A stretch of 64,000 nucleotides of DNA from Actinomadura macra NBRC 14102 (lineage in GTDB: Bacteria > Actinomycetota > Actinomycetes > Streptosporangiales > Streptosporangiaceae): positions 362,141 through 426,140 of the forward strand of contig NZ_BCQT01000019.1 of the NCBI RefSeq assembly GCF_001552215.1. The letters run 5' to 3'. The notes below the pieces were generated by a model. The model was not told the DNA's origin. It saw only the letters and a program-made list of their open reading frames with translations, and searched no databases. Position 1 is the first letter of the stretch, and each line of letters opens with the position of its first letter. The translations under genes were made by a program, and so were the position numbers. Positions 11,150-20,421 of this stretch are shown in pieces.

Positions 11150-11406
11150 GGAACGGCTCTCCTCATACGTCGTTTTACCCGGTGTGACCGGGCCGTCCTC
11201 TTAGCTCGAACCGGGGTCTCCCCCTGCGCTCGACCCTATCCAATGACCCGCGGGTAGCCCGACACCGGCTGCGTGGGGAGTTGCGGGGGCGAATCCCCTC
11301 TTCGCCTGCGCGCGCACACCGCGTACGTTCCGTACCGTCGCCGAGCGTTCACCCACCTGTCACCGTGGCGGGTCAACCGGAGGGCCCCAGGATGTGTCTT
11401 TGACGT

Positions 11407-13293
11407 GTGTACATACGATCTTCGGTAGGGATCCGCCGCGCTGGAAGCGCCGTCGTGGCGTTGTCGCTGGCCGCGGGTTGCGCGGAGCCTGCCGGGCAAG
11501 CCAAGCCCTCGCCCGCGACCGCCGTGCCGGGCACCCCGGTGGGAACGGCGGACAAGGCGAAATGCCTCGGCTTCAACGGTCTGGACACGCTGAACCCGGT
11601 GGCGCAGGTCCGCGCGGGGCTGTTCCGGACGCCCGGCACGGCGCCCGTGCGCATCGCCACCGGAACGGACGTGGACTGGGGCCTGGATCCCTACAACGAC
11701 CGGACCTGGCAGCTGTGGCTCCACTCCCTCGAATGGCTCGGCGGCGCGATCAAGGAGTACACGCGGACACGGGACCGCGGCGCCCTGGACACGGCCGCCG
11801 CCCTCGCGCGGGACTGGATCGCCGACAACGACCTCCCCCAGCGGTTCGGCGCGGACCGGCGCGATGCCATCGCCGAGGGCACCAAGTTCCGCCTGGCCAC
11901 GCTCGTCTGCCTGCGCAAGTACCAGGGCGGGCGCTGGCTGGACGAGGCCATCGCCCGGCACGCCGAGTGGCTCGCCCGCCCCGAGCACTACTCCGGCCCC
12001 TGGAACCACGGCACCGACGAGTCGATGATCCTCATGACGGCCGGCTGCGGGATCGGCCGCGCCGACCTCGCCGACCTCGGGTACCGCCGGCTGCTCGACG
12101 CGGTGCTCGCCCCGCCCGGCGGCGCGTCGCCCGCCATCGACGCCGAGGGCGCCAACAACGAGCAGTCGACGCACTACGCCGTCTACAACCGGAGCCGGTG
12201 GCGGCTGGCGTTCCGGGTGATACGCGCGTGCGGGCGGCCGGTCCCGGCAGAGCTGACCCGGCGGCACGCTCTGCTGGACGAGTTCATCGCGTTCCAGACC
12301 ACGCCCGCCGGGGACCTGCTCCAGCTCGGCGAGTCGTACGCGGCGACGGTGTCCCGGGTGGGGTCACCCGGCAGAGGCCCGATCCGGTACGTGGCCACGA
12401 AGGGCGTCCAGGGCTCCCGGCCCGCGCACCGTGCGCGCGTCTACCAGGCCGGCTACGTGATGGGCCGCTCCGGGTGGGGCGGGAGGGACCGCGCGTTCAC
12501 CGACGAGATGTCTTACACGGCGCGCTTCGGGCCGGGCCGGTACGCCCACGGGCAGAACGACCACATGGCCCTCACCTTCCACACTCTCGGCCGTGACATC
12601 CTCGTCCCGAGCGGTCACATCGGCTACAGCGACCCGGCCTGGAACACGTGGCTGCGCTCCCCCGAGGCGCACAACACCCTCGTCGTGCGGGGCATACCGT
12701 TCCGGGAGGGCGTGGCGACGGCCCTGACCGCGCACCGGTTCCAGCGCGGCGCCGACACGTTCCGGTTCTCCGACACCGCCTTCACCGGGACGGTCAGGTC
12801 CCGCTCGGTGCTCGCCGCCGCCGACCCCGACGCGCTCGTCGTGCTGGACGAGGCCCGCTCCACCGCTCCCCGCCGCGTGGAACAGCTCTGGCACCTGCCC
12901 GCCGCGTTCACCGCCGTCCCGGACGGGAGCGGCGCCGTCGCCACCGCGGGCCACGCCGGCGCCGGCGACCGCGTCAGCGTCTGTTTCCTGCGGATCCCGC
13001 TGCCCGGGACGGTGCCGCTGCCGGCGACGGTCGTCCGGGGCAGCCTCGACCCGCCGCAGGGGTGGGTCGTCCCGTCCGCACGCAAGACGATCCCCGCGCC
13101 GGTGGTGTCGCTTCCGGCGCAGGGATCCCAGGTGCGGATGCTGACGCTGATCGTGCCGGTCCGCGGCGAGGCGCGGCCGAGCGTGCGGGTGCGGCCGCTC
13201 CCGGATGGCGGGGTGCGGGTGGAGGCGGCGTTAGGCGGCGGCCGCCTCATCTTCGAGGCCGCACCGGACGGGGCACTCCGCCGCATCCCCTGA
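11407..13293 (+). CDS. Secreted lipoprotein of the heparinase II/III (alginate-lyase-like) family
   Basis: A 628-residue exported protein. The N-terminus has a signal sequence and lipobox ALSLAAGC (Cys25). An alpha/alpha-barrel domain rich in tryptophans follows, and a beta-sheet domain from about residue 370 carries the heparinase II/III signature (GPGRYAHGQNDHMALTFHTLG, then SPEAHNTLVV). Family members cleave acidic polysaccharides by beta-elimination, but no target can be deduced here. The start at GTG 11407 is the only one giving a proper signal peptide, yet the good ribosome site (GGAGGG, about 11379) serves an out-of-frame ATG TGT CTT TGA just before it. The gene interrupts the usual whiA-gap neighbourhood on the opposite strand. 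Confidence 0.75.
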   Translation: MYIRSSVGIRRAGSAVVALSLAAGCAEPAGQAKPSPATAVPGTPVGTADKAKCLGFNGLDTLNPVAQVRAGLFRTPGTAPVRIATGTDVDWGLDPYNDRTWQLWLHSLEWLGGAIKEYTRTRDRGALDTAAALARDWIADNDLPQRFGADRRDAIAEGTKFRLATLVCLRKYQGGRWLDEAIARHAEWLARPEHYSGPWNHGTDESMILMTAGCGIGRADLADLGYRRLLDAVLAPPGGASPAIDAEGANNEQSTHYAVYNRSRWRLAFRVIRACGRPVPAELTRRHALLDEFIAFQTTPAGDLLQLGESYAATVSRVGSPGRGPIRYVATKGVQGSRPAHRARVYQAGYVMGRSGWGGRDRAFTDEMSYTARFGPGRYAHGQNDHMALTFHTLGRDILVPSGHIGYSDPAWNTWLRSPEAHNTLVVRGIPFREGVATALTAHRFQRGADTFRFSDTAFTGTVRSRSVLAAADPDALVVLDEARSTAPRRVEQLWHLPAAFTAVPDGSGAVATAGHAGAGDRVSVCFLRIPLPGTVPLPATVVRGSLDPPQGWVVPSARKTIPAPVVSLPAQGSQVRMLTLIVPVRGEARPSVRVRPLPDGGVRVEAALGGGRLIFEAAPDGALRRIP

Positions 13294-13338
13294 CCACGGC
13301 CCCTGACCACGGCCCCTGACCACGGCCCCTGACCACGG
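13287..13338. repeat. Four tandem copies of a 13-bp unit at the stop codon
   Basis: The unit CCCCTGACCACGG occurs four times without change. The TGA in the first copy is the stop codon of the heparinase-like gene. The exact identity of all copies points to recent slippage. Copy number may vary between strains. Confidence 0.95.
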
Positions 13339-13340
13339 CG

Positions 13341-13372
13341 TGCCGGTCATCGGCGATCGCCAATGACCGGCA
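13341..13372. terminator. Hairpin terminator between convergent genes
   Basis: TGCCGGTCAT pairs perfectly with ATGACCGGCA across a 12-base loop that itself contains the palindrome GGCGATCGCC. It lies between the ends of the heparinase-like gene and whiA, and probably serves both. Confidence 0.75.
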
Positions 13373-13379
13373 CCGCGGG

Positions 13380-14360
13380 TCAGGGGGCCAGCATGTCGGC
13401 GGTCAGGTTCGCCTCGGTGCCGGGAATGCCCTGGTCACCGGCCCGCTTGTCGGCCATGGCGAGCAGCCGCCTGATCCGTCCGGCGATGGCGTCCTTGGTC
13501 AGCGGCGGGTCGGCGAGCTGGCCGAGCTCCTCCAGCGACGCCTGCTTGTGCTCCAGCCGCAGCCGGCCCGCGTTCACCAGGTGCTCGGGCGCGTCGTCGC
13601 CGAGGATCTCCAGTGCGCGGGCGACCCGCGCGCCCGCCGCGACCGCCGCGCGCGCCGAGCGGCGCAGGTTCGCGTCGTCGAAGTTGGCGAGCCGGTTCGC
13701 GGTCGCCCGCACCTCGCGGCGCATCCGCCGCTCCTCCCAGGCCAGCACGCTGTCGTGCGCGCCGAGCCGGGTGAGCAGCGCGCTGATCGCGTCGCCGTCG
13801 CGGACCACGACCCGGTCGACGCCGCGAACCTCGCGCGCCTTGGCGTGGATCTTCAGCCGGCGGGCCGCGCCGACCAGCGCGAGCGCCGCCTCCGGGCCGG
13901 GGCACGTCACCTCCAGCGACATCGACCGGCCCGGCTCGGTGAGCGATCCGTGCGCGAGGAACGCTCCGCGCCAGGCCGACTCGGCGTCGCAGGCCGCCCC
14001 CGCGACCACGTGCCGGGGCAGCCCGCGGACGGGACGGCCGTTGTTGTCGATGAGCCCGGTCTGCCGCGCGAGGGACTCACCGTCGCGGAACACGCGGACG
14101 ACGTAGCGGTTGCCCTTGCGCAGCCCGCTCGGCGCGAGCACCACCACCTCCGAGGTGTGCCCGAACACCTCCGCGATGTCCTTGATGAGGCGCCGTGCCG
14201 CCACCCCGGTGTCGATCTCGGCCTCGATCACGATGCGCCCGCTGACCAGGTGCAGACCCCCCGCGAAGCGCAGCAGCGTCGAGACCTCGGCCTTGCGGCA
14301 GCAGGGCTTCAGCACCGTGAGCCTGCTCAGCTCGTCTTTGACCACACCGGTCATCGCCAT
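13380..14360 (-). CDS. whiA: Sporulation/division transcription regulator WhiA
   Basis: A 326-residue protein combining an N-terminal LAGLIDADG-like fold (residues about 1-220) with a C-terminal helix-turn-helix (LGQLADPPLTKDAIAGRIRRLL). In Streptomyces WhiA works with WhiB to switch on cell-division genes during sporulation. ATG 14360 is preceded by GGGGGAGGG. It is the last gene of the uvrC-rapZ-yvcK-whiA run, 60 bases after yvcK, as in many Gram-positives. Confidence 0.97.
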   Translation of the reverse strand: MAMTGVVKDELSRLTVLKPCCRKAEVSTLLRFAGGLHLVSGRIVIEAEIDTGVAARRLIKDIAEVFGHTSEVVVLAPSGLRKGNRYVVRVFRDGESLARQTGLIDNNGRPVRGLPRHVVAGAACDAESAWRGAFLAHGSLTEPGRSMSLEVTCPGPEAALALVGAARRLKIHAKAREVRGVDRVVVRDGDAISALLTRLGAHDSVLAWEERRMRREVRATANRLANFDDANLRRSARAAVAAGARVARALEILGDDAPEHLVNAGRLRLEHKQASLEELGQLADPPLTKDAIAGRIRRLLAMADKRAGDQGIPGTEANLTADMLAP

Positions 14361-14420
14361 AGATGAACCCTCCCCCTATCGGACTTCCAGCAGTCTCGCC
14401 GATGACGGCCCGGCCGGACG

Positions 14421-15398
14421 TCACTCACTGAATATCTGTACGAAGGCTTGGGCCAGTAGGGCGGGATCATGACGTGGCGAGCCGTCGTCGGCGGCGACAC
14501 CGGCGAGGACGAGCCGCCCACCGAGTTCCTGGACGGCCTTGTCGAGGGCGTCCGGGTCGTCCACCACGCCGGAGTCGGCGATGACCACGTCCACGCTCAG
14601 GTCGGGCGCGTGTGCCTGCAGCACCTCCAGATGCGTCTGCGGGGAGAAGTCGTCGGTCTCGCCGGGCTGCGGCGCGAGGTTCAGCGCGACGACGCGGCGG
14701 GCGCGGGCCGAGGTGAGGGCGCGGGCGAGCGCCGGGACCTTCAGATGCGGCAGAACGCTGGTGAACCACGACCCGGGGCCGAACACGATCCAGTCGGCGT
14801 CCTCGACGGCGGCGAGCGTCTCCGGGCACGCGGGCGGGTCGGCGGGGACGAGCGACACCCCGAGCACGCTCCCGGGCGTCTTCGCGCAGGCCACCTGCCC
14901 CTTGACGTGACTGATCTCGTCCGGGCGGGCGGGGTCGGCGCCGCGCACCTCGGCGACGATGTCCATCGGGACGGCCGCCATCGGCAGCACCCGGCCGTGC
15001 GCGCCGAGCAGCCGGCCCACCCAGTCCAGGCCGGCGACGGTCGAACCGGACGGCACCCCACCGGGCTCACCACCGCCGAGCAGTTCCCACAGCGCGACGA
15101 TCAGCAGGTTGCCGACGGCGTGGTCCCGCAGGTCGCCCTCGCTGCGGAACCGGTGCTGTACCACGTCCCGCCAGGTCTGCCCCCACTCGTCGTCCCCGCA
15201 CAGCGCGGCCAGCGCCATCCGCAGGTCACCGGGCGGCAGCACGCCGAGTTCGCGGCGCAGCCGGCCGCTGGAACCGCCGTCGTCGGCGACCGTGACGACC
15301 GCGGTCAGCCGGTCGGTGACGCGGCGCAGCGCCGACAGTGAGGCGTACAGGCCGTGGCCCCCGCCGAGCGCGACGACCTTCGGGCCGAGGGGCTTCAC
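14421..15398 (-). CDS. yvcK: YvcK family protein (gluconeogenesis/cell-shape factor, CofD-like fold)
   Basis: A 325-residue CofD-like protein. The N-terminal nucleotide-binding loop VVALGGGHGLYASL and the VTVADDGGSSGRLR block are diagnostic. In Bacillus and mycobacteria (CuvA) the family is needed for cell shape and growth on gluconeogenic carbon and binds UDP-sugars. It starts at a GTG at 15398 with GGAGAG upstream. It sits between rapZ and whiA in a co-directional operon. Confidence 0.95.
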   Translation of the reverse strand: MKPLGPKVVALGGGHGLYASLSALRRVTDRLTAVVTVADDGGSSGRLRRELGVLPPGDLRMALAALCGDDEWGQTWRDVVQHRFRSEGDLRDHAVGNLLIVALWELLGGGEPGGVPSGSTVAGLDWVGRLLGAHGRVLPMAAVPMDIVAEVRGADPARPDEISHVKGQVACAKTPGSVLGVSLVPADPPACPETLAAVEDADWIVFGPGSWFTSVLPHLKVPALARALTSARARRVVALNLAPQPGETDDFSPQTHLEVLQAHAPDLSVDVVIADSGVVDDPDALDKAVQELGGRLVLAGVAADDGSPRHDPALLAQAFVQIFSE

Positions 15399-15450
15399 CG
15401 TGCCGCTTCTCTCCTTGTCCGGGACCCGGGCAGGGTCTCAGCCACGGGTC

Positions 15451-16329
15451 TCACTCACGGCCGAGGTCACGATGGGCGACCTGTACGTCGATGCCCTCGT
15501 CCCTCAGCCGGGCGGCGATCTGTTCCGCCATGGCCACACTACGGTGTTTGCCCCCGGTACAGCCCACGGCCAGCGTCACGTAGTGCTTGCCCTCGCGCTC
15601 GTAGCCGTCGGCCAGCAGCCGCAGCACCTCGGAGTAGGCGTCCAGGAACTCCTTGGCGCCGCGCTGGCCGAGCACATAGTCGCGGACGGCGCCGTCGCGG
15701 CCGGTCTTCGGGCGCAGCTCGGGCACCCAGTGCGGGTTCGGCAGGAACCGGCAGTCGACGACGAGGTCGGCGTCGACGGGCAGGCCGTACTTGTAGCCGA
15801 ACGAGACCACCGTGGCGCGCAGGCTGGACTCTCCGGTGTCGTTGCCGAAGAACCCGATGATCTTGTTGCGCAGTTCGTGCACGTTCAGCCCGCTGGTGTC
15901 GATCACCAGGTCGGCCTCGGCGCGGACCTCCCGCACCAGTTCCCGCTCGCGGGCGATGCCGTCGACGAGGCGCCCGTCGTCCTGCAGCGGGTGCGGACGG
16001 CGGACGCTCTCGAACCGGCGCACCAGGTCGGCGTCGCTCGCCTCCAGGAACACCACGCGCGGGTGGACGCCGCGGGCCTCCAGCTCGGCGATCGAGGAGT
16101 GCAGGTCGTCGGTGAAGGCGCGGCTGCGCACGTCCACGACGACGGCGATGCGGGGCACCGCGTCCTTCACCCGGCCGCCGAGGTCGGCCATCGTGGCCAG
16201 CAGCCCCGGTGGGAGGTTGTCGACCACGAACCAGTCGAGGTCCTCCAGCGACTTGGCCGCCGTGCTCCGCCCCGCCCCCGACATGCCGGTGACGATCACG
16301 ATGTCCGGGATCTTCGTCTCGCCGCTCAT
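15451..16329 (-). CDS. rapZ: RNase adapter RapZ family P-loop protein
   Basis: A 292-residue protein with a Walker A motif GMSGAGRS (residues 15-22) and the C-terminal RapZ domain ending in VGCTGGKHRSVAMAEQIA. In E. coli RapZ guides RNase E to the GlmZ small RNA; the actinobacterial role is less clear. Its start overlaps the uvrC stop by four bases (ATGA), showing translational coupling. Length is normal. Confidence 0.95.
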   Translation of the reverse strand: MSGETKIPDIVIVTGMSGAGRSTAAKSLEDLDWFVVDNLPPGLLATMADLGGRVKDAVPRIAVVVDVRSRAFTDDLHSSIAELEARGVHPRVVFLEASDADLVRRFESVRRPHPLQDDGRLVDGIARERELVREVRAEADLVIDTSGLNVHELRNKIIGFFGNDTGESSLRATVVSFGYKYGLPVDADLVVDCRFLPNPHWVPELRPKTGRDGAVRDYVLGQRGAKEFLDAYSEVLRLLADGYEREGKHYVTLAVGCTGGKHRSVAMAEQIAARLRDEGIDVQVAHRDLGRE

Positions 16330-18404
16330 TCCCGTCTCCCCCTGTGCTCCCCGTCGCCCGTGCCTGCGGCGCCCGTGCCTGCGGCGCCCGTGTCCGTGGC
16401 ACCGTCACCCGCCTGGGCCGTGCCGGGCGGGCCGTTCAGCGCGGCGACGATGCCCTCCGCGCTGCGCAGCCCGATTCCGGGGACCTCGGCGACCTGCTCG
16501 GGCGTCGCCTCCTTCAGTCGTTTCAGCGATCCGAAGTGTTTCAGTAGCGCCGCGCGCCGTGCCGGTCCCAGACCCGGAACGTTATCGAGTTCGCTCACCG
16601 TCATGGATTTGGAGCGCCGTTGCCGGTGGAAGGTGATGGCGAACCGGTGCGCCTCGTCACGGACCCGCTGGACGAGGAACATGCCCTCACTGTTGCGCGG
16701 CAGGATCACCGGATCGTCCTCGCCTGGCAGCCAGATCTCCTCCAGCCGCTTGGCGATGCCGCAGACCGCGATGTCCTCGACGCCCAGCTCCGTCAGAGCC
16801 TTCCGCGCCGCCGCCACCTGCGGCGGGCCACCGTCGACGATCACCAGGTTCGGCGGGTAGGCGAACTTGCGGGGCCTGCCGGTCTCGGGATCGATCGGTT
16901 GGTGCGCGCCGTCGCCGTCCACGCCGCCCTCCGCCCGCGGGGACGGCGTGCCGGCTCCGCCCGCGGGCTCGTCGGCGGGATCGGCGAACGCGTCCAGCTC
17001 GCCCAGCTTCTCGCTCTCGGCGAGGTAGCGCCGGAACCTGCGGGTGATCACCTCGTGGATGGAGCGGACGTCGTCCTGGCCCTCGACGGCCTTGATCGTG
17101 AACCGGCGGTACTCGCTCTTGCGGGCCAGCCCGTCCTCGAACACGACCATGGAGGCGACGACGTTCGTGCCCTGCAGGTTGGAGACGTCGTAGCACTCGA
17201 TGCGCAGCGGCGCGTCGTCGAGCTCCAGCGCGTCCTGGATCTCCTGTAGCGCGCGGCTCCGGGTGGTCAGGTCACTGGCGCGGCGCGTCTTGTGCTGCTT
17301 GAGCGCTTCGTGCGCGTTACGCGCGACGGTCTCCAGCAGGGTCTTCTTGTCGCCGCGCTGCGGGACGCGCAGCCGGACCGGCCCGCCGCGCTGCTCGCCC
17401 AGCAGCTCGGTCATCGCCTCCGCCTCCGGCGGCAGCGCCGGGACCAGCACCTCGCGGGGCACCGAGTCGCTCTCGCTGTAGATCTGGATCAGGAAGTGCT
17501 CGACGAGGTCGGCGGTGGTGACGTCCTCGACCTTGTCGACGACCCAGCCGCGCTGGCCGCGGATCCGCCCGCCGCGCACGTAGAAGACCTGGACGGCCGC
17601 CTCCAGCTCGTCCTCGGCGAAGGCGATCATGTCGCAGTCGGTGGAGTCGGCGAGGACGACCGCCTGTTTCTCCAGGGCGCGCTCCAGCGCGCGGACGTCG
17701 TCGCGGAGCCGGGCGGCGCGCTCGTACTCCTGGGACGCCGCCGCCTCACGCATGTCGCGTTCGAGACGCTTGATGAAACGGGTGGTGTTGCCCGCCATGA
17801 AGTCGCAGAAGTCGTCGGCGAGCTGCCGGTGCTCGTCCGGCGAGACGCGACCGACGCACGGCGCCGAGCACTTGCCGATGTAGCCGAGCAGGCAGGGCCG
17901 GTCGAGCTGGTGCTGCCGCTTGAACACGCCGGCGCTGCACGTCCGGACGGGGAACACGCGCAACAGCTGGTCGACCGTCTCCCGGATCGCCCACGCGTGG
18001 GAGTACGGCCCGAAGTAGCGCACGCCCTTCTTCTTCGCGCCCCGCATCACCATCACCCTCGGGAATTCCTCATTGAGGGTGACGGCGAGATACGGATACG
18101 ACTTGTCGTCGCGGTAACGGACGTTGAACCGCGGATCGAACTCCTTGATCCAGGAGTACTCCAGCTGGAGCGCCTCGACCTCGGTGCCGACGACCGTCCA
18201 GTCGACCCGCGCCGCGGTCTGCACCATCGTCTGCGTGCGCGGGTGCAGCGAGGAGTAGTCGGCGAAGTAGGAGTTGAGCCGCGAGCGCAGGCTCTTGGCC
18301 TTGCCCACGTAGATGACCCGGCCATGCTCGTCACGGAATCGGTACACCCCGGGCGACTCCGGAATGGAGCCCGGGGCGGGTCGGTAGGTCGCCGGATCTG
18401 CCAC
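16326..18404 (-). CDS. uvrC: Excinuclease ABC subunit C
   Basis: A 692-residue nuclease making both incisions of nucleotide excision repair. The GIY-YIG domain is at the N-terminus (SPGVYRFRDEHGRVIYVGKAKSL), followed by a UVR motif around residue 210, the RNase H-like 5'-incision domain (LRIECYDVSNLQGTNVVASM) and two C-terminal helix-hairpin-helix motifs (VPGLGPARRAALL, VPGIGLRSAEGI). Two non-core features stand out. One is a Gly/Pro-rich insertion near residue 480. The other is an Ala/Gly/Thr-rich tail containing repeated GTGAA units. First gene of the operon. Confidence 0.97.
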   Translation of the reverse strand: MADPATYRPAPGSIPESPGVYRFRDEHGRVIYVGKAKSLRSRLNSYFADYSSLHPRTQTMVQTAARVDWTVVGTEVEALQLEYSWIKEFDPRFNVRYRDDKSYPYLAVTLNEEFPRVMVMRGAKKKGVRYFGPYSHAWAIRETVDQLLRVFPVRTCSAGVFKRQHQLDRPCLLGYIGKCSAPCVGRVSPDEHRQLADDFCDFMAGNTTRFIKRLERDMREAAASQEYERAARLRDDVRALERALEKQAVVLADSTDCDMIAFAEDELEAAVQVFYVRGGRIRGQRGWVVDKVEDVTTADLVEHFLIQIYSESDSVPREVLVPALPPEAEAMTELLGEQRGGPVRLRVPQRGDKKTLLETVARNAHEALKQHKTRRASDLTTRSRALQEIQDALELDDAPLRIECYDVSNLQGTNVVASMVVFEDGLARKSEYRRFTIKAVEGQDDVRSIHEVITRRFRRYLAESEKLGELDAFADPADEPAGGAGTPSPRAEGGVDGDGAHQPIDPETGRPRKFAYPPNLVIVDGGPPQVAAARKALTELGVEDIAVCGIAKRLEEIWLPGEDDPVILPRNSEGMFLVQRVRDEAHRFAITFHRQRRSKSMTVSELDNVPGLGPARRAALLKHFGSLKRLKEATPEQVAEVPGIGLRSAEGIVAALNGPPGTAQAGDGATDTGAAGTGAAGTGDGEHRGRRE

Positions 18405-18559
18405 GGTAAAAGCCTAGTGGGCCCCACCGACACGCCGGACGCGCGCGGGCCGCCGGGGCGTCCGCCGGGTGACGGATGTCTCCCCCATGCACCCGGATGA
18501 CCGCAAAGGGAACGGAAAGGGATGCCCGAACGGGAGTATCCGCACGCTCGGAGGAGGTA

Positions 18560-19741
18560 ATGGGCAACATGTCCGCGTTGTGGGCATGGATCACTCTGGC
18601 GGCCGTCGTCGCCACGTCTGTGATCGTCGTGGAAGGGGGCCGGCGGCTGCTGGCGGGCCACCGGATGTCGTCGCGCTGGCCGGGCGCGGGACGAGTCGCC
18701 CGGCGCTGCACCGCGCCGGCTTTCGTGTTCGCGGTGGTGGTCAGCGCCAGCACGGCGATGCCGTACCGGCTGCTGCCGGAGGGCGCGGACGGCCCCGTCC
18801 GGCAGGCGGTGCGCATCGCCGCGATCGGCGCCACCACGTGGCTGGTGCTGAGGATCACCTATGCGCTGACCGACCCGCCGCTGGCGCGGCTCATGCGCAT
18901 CGAGGGCGAGCGCAACCGGCGGGCGAGGCGGGCGCGCACCCAGATGATGCTGCTGCGCCGCATCGCGGCCATGGTGATCGTGGTGCTGGCGGTGGGCGCC
19001 GCGCTGTTCACCTTCCCGGGTGTGCGGGCGGTCGGCGCGGGCGTGCTGGCCTCCGCCGGGGTCGCGGGCCTGGTCGTCGGGATCGCGGCCCGCCCGACGC
19101 TCGGGAACCTGCTCGCCGGGCTGCAGCTGGCGTTCAGCGACGCGCTGCGGCTGGACGATGTCGTGGTCGTCCAGGGCCAGTGGGGGCGCGTCGAGGAGCT
19201 GACGCTGTCGTACGTGGTGGTGTGCCTGTGGGATGACCGGCGGCTCATCCTCCCGGTCTCCCACTTCACCGAGCAGCCGTTCGAGAACTGGACGCGGCAC
19301 AGCAGCCGGGTCCTCGGTTCGGTCGACCTGCACGTGGACTGGACCGTCCCCATCGAGGAGCTGCGGACCGAGTTGTACGCGATGCTCCGGGACCATCCGC
19401 TGTGGGATCGCCGCGAATGGGTCCTGCAGGCGGTGGACGTCCTGCCGAACGGGCTGGTCCAGCTGCGCGCCATGATGAGCGCCGCCGACTCGGCCAGCGC
19501 CTGGGACCTGCGCTGCGACGTGCGCGAGCACCTGGTCGCCCACATCCGCTCCGCCCATCCCGAGGCGCTCCCCCGCTTCCGCACCGGCTCCGGCGGATCA
19601 CTGGAGCAGACCCCGGACGGCCCCTCGGACGGCTCCTCGGACGAGAGCGAGGCCGGTGACGGGACCGGCGACCGGATCGGCGACGGGGCCGCCCCGCCGC
19701 GGGACGGCCCCGTGCGCGCGGAGCCCCTCAGGCGAGCATGA
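18560..19741 (+). CDS. MscS-like mechanosensitive ion channel
   Basis: A 393-residue membrane protein with an N-terminal helix, two more helices in the first 150 residues, and the MscS pore/beta domain (ASAGVAGLVVGIAARPTLGN, then LRLDDVVVVQGQWGRVEEL). Such channels release solutes on osmotic downshock. The C-terminal 50 residues are Gly/Asp/Ser-rich and probably disordered. ATG 18560 follows GGAGGAGG closely; ATG 18569 is the alternative with wider spacing. Its 3' end overlaps the convergent Rieske gene by 14 bases. Confidence 0.85.
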   Translation: MGNMSALWAWITLAAVVATSVIVVEGGRRLLAGHRMSSRWPGAGRVARRCTAPAFVFAVVVSASTAMPYRLLPEGADGPVRQAVRIAAIGATTWLVLRITYALTDPPLARLMRIEGERNRRARRARTQMMLLRRIAAMVIVVLAVGAALFTFPGVRAVGAGVLASAGVAGLVVGIAARPTLGNLLAGLQLAFSDALRLDDVVVVQGQWGRVEELTLSYVVVCLWDDRRLILPVSHFTEQPFENWTRHSSRVLGSVDLHVDWTVPIEELRTELYAMLRDHPLWDRREWVLQAVDVLPNGLVQLRAMMSAADSASAWDLRCDVREHLVAHIRSAHPEALPRFRTGSGGSLEQTPDGPSDGSSDESEAGDGTGDRIGDGAAPPRDGPVRAEPLRRA

Positions 19742-20321
19742 TCTTGCCGCCCTGCACGGTGACCTTCCGCTCCTTCAGCGGTTCCTTCGCGGGAGGGTTC
19801 GCCACCGAGCCATCGGCGATCTTGAACTTGCTGCCATGGCAGGGGCAGTTGATCGTGCCGCCGGACACCGACCCGACAGGGCAGCCGCGGTGCGGGCAGG
19901 TCGTGGAGAACGCCGTGAACTCGCCCTGCGTCGGCTGGCACACCACGACCTTCTCGGCCTCGAAGATCTTGCCGCCGCCCACGGGGATGTCCGCGGACGA
20001 GGCGAGCGCCTTGCCGCCCGCGCCGGCGGCACCGCCGTCCGACCCGCCTTGAGAAGGGCTCTGGCCGGCGCTCCCGGTGTCGCCGCTCCCCGATCCACCG
20101 GACGAGTCGTCCGACCCGCCGCACGCCGCCGCAAGACCGGCGACGCCCGCGAGCCCGACGCCGATGAGGAGCCCCCGGCGGGTGTTGCCCGTGGCCGGTG
20201 ACGGGACCGGCGCCGCGTCCGCCGCGTCGCCGGCCACCGGATCAGCCGCCGGCACCGCCTCCACCGCCGCCCCGTCCGCCGCCCGCTCCCTGTTCGCCTT
20301 CGTCTCGGAACCCTGTGCCAT
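19728..20321 (-). CDS. Tat-exported Rieske [2Fe-2S] lipoprotein, longer paralogue
   Basis: A 197-residue protein. An unusual 45-residue Ala/Pro-rich leader precedes a twin-arginine signal (NTRRGLLIGVGLAG) with a probable lipobox ending at Cys67. A Gly/Ser linker follows, then a Rieske domain with cluster ligands Cys142, His144, Cys159 and His162 and the disulphide pair Cys147/Cys161 (CPHRGC...CPCHGS). It is probably a periplasmic-side electron carrier anchored to the membrane. It is paralogous to the next gene, 100 bases upstream on the same strand. The electron partners are unknown. Confidence 0.9.
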   Translation of the reverse strand: MAQGSETKANRERAADGAAVEAVPAADPVAGDAADAAPVPSPATGNTRRGLLIGVGLAGVAGLAAACGGSDDSSGGSGSGDTGSAGQSPSQGGSDGGAAGAGGKALASSADIPVGGGKIFEAEKVVVCQPTQGEFTAFSTTCPHRGCPVGSVSGGTINCPCHGSKFKIADGSVANPPAKEPLKERKVTVQGGKIMLA

Positions 20322-20421
20322 GCTCTCCGCCCTCCGGCGCGCTCTGGTCGCGATCTGTTACCGGAAAGCACGTACGCGCGACGACGAAGGTTCAATTCCG
20401 AACCAACTCGGTGATCATCCG

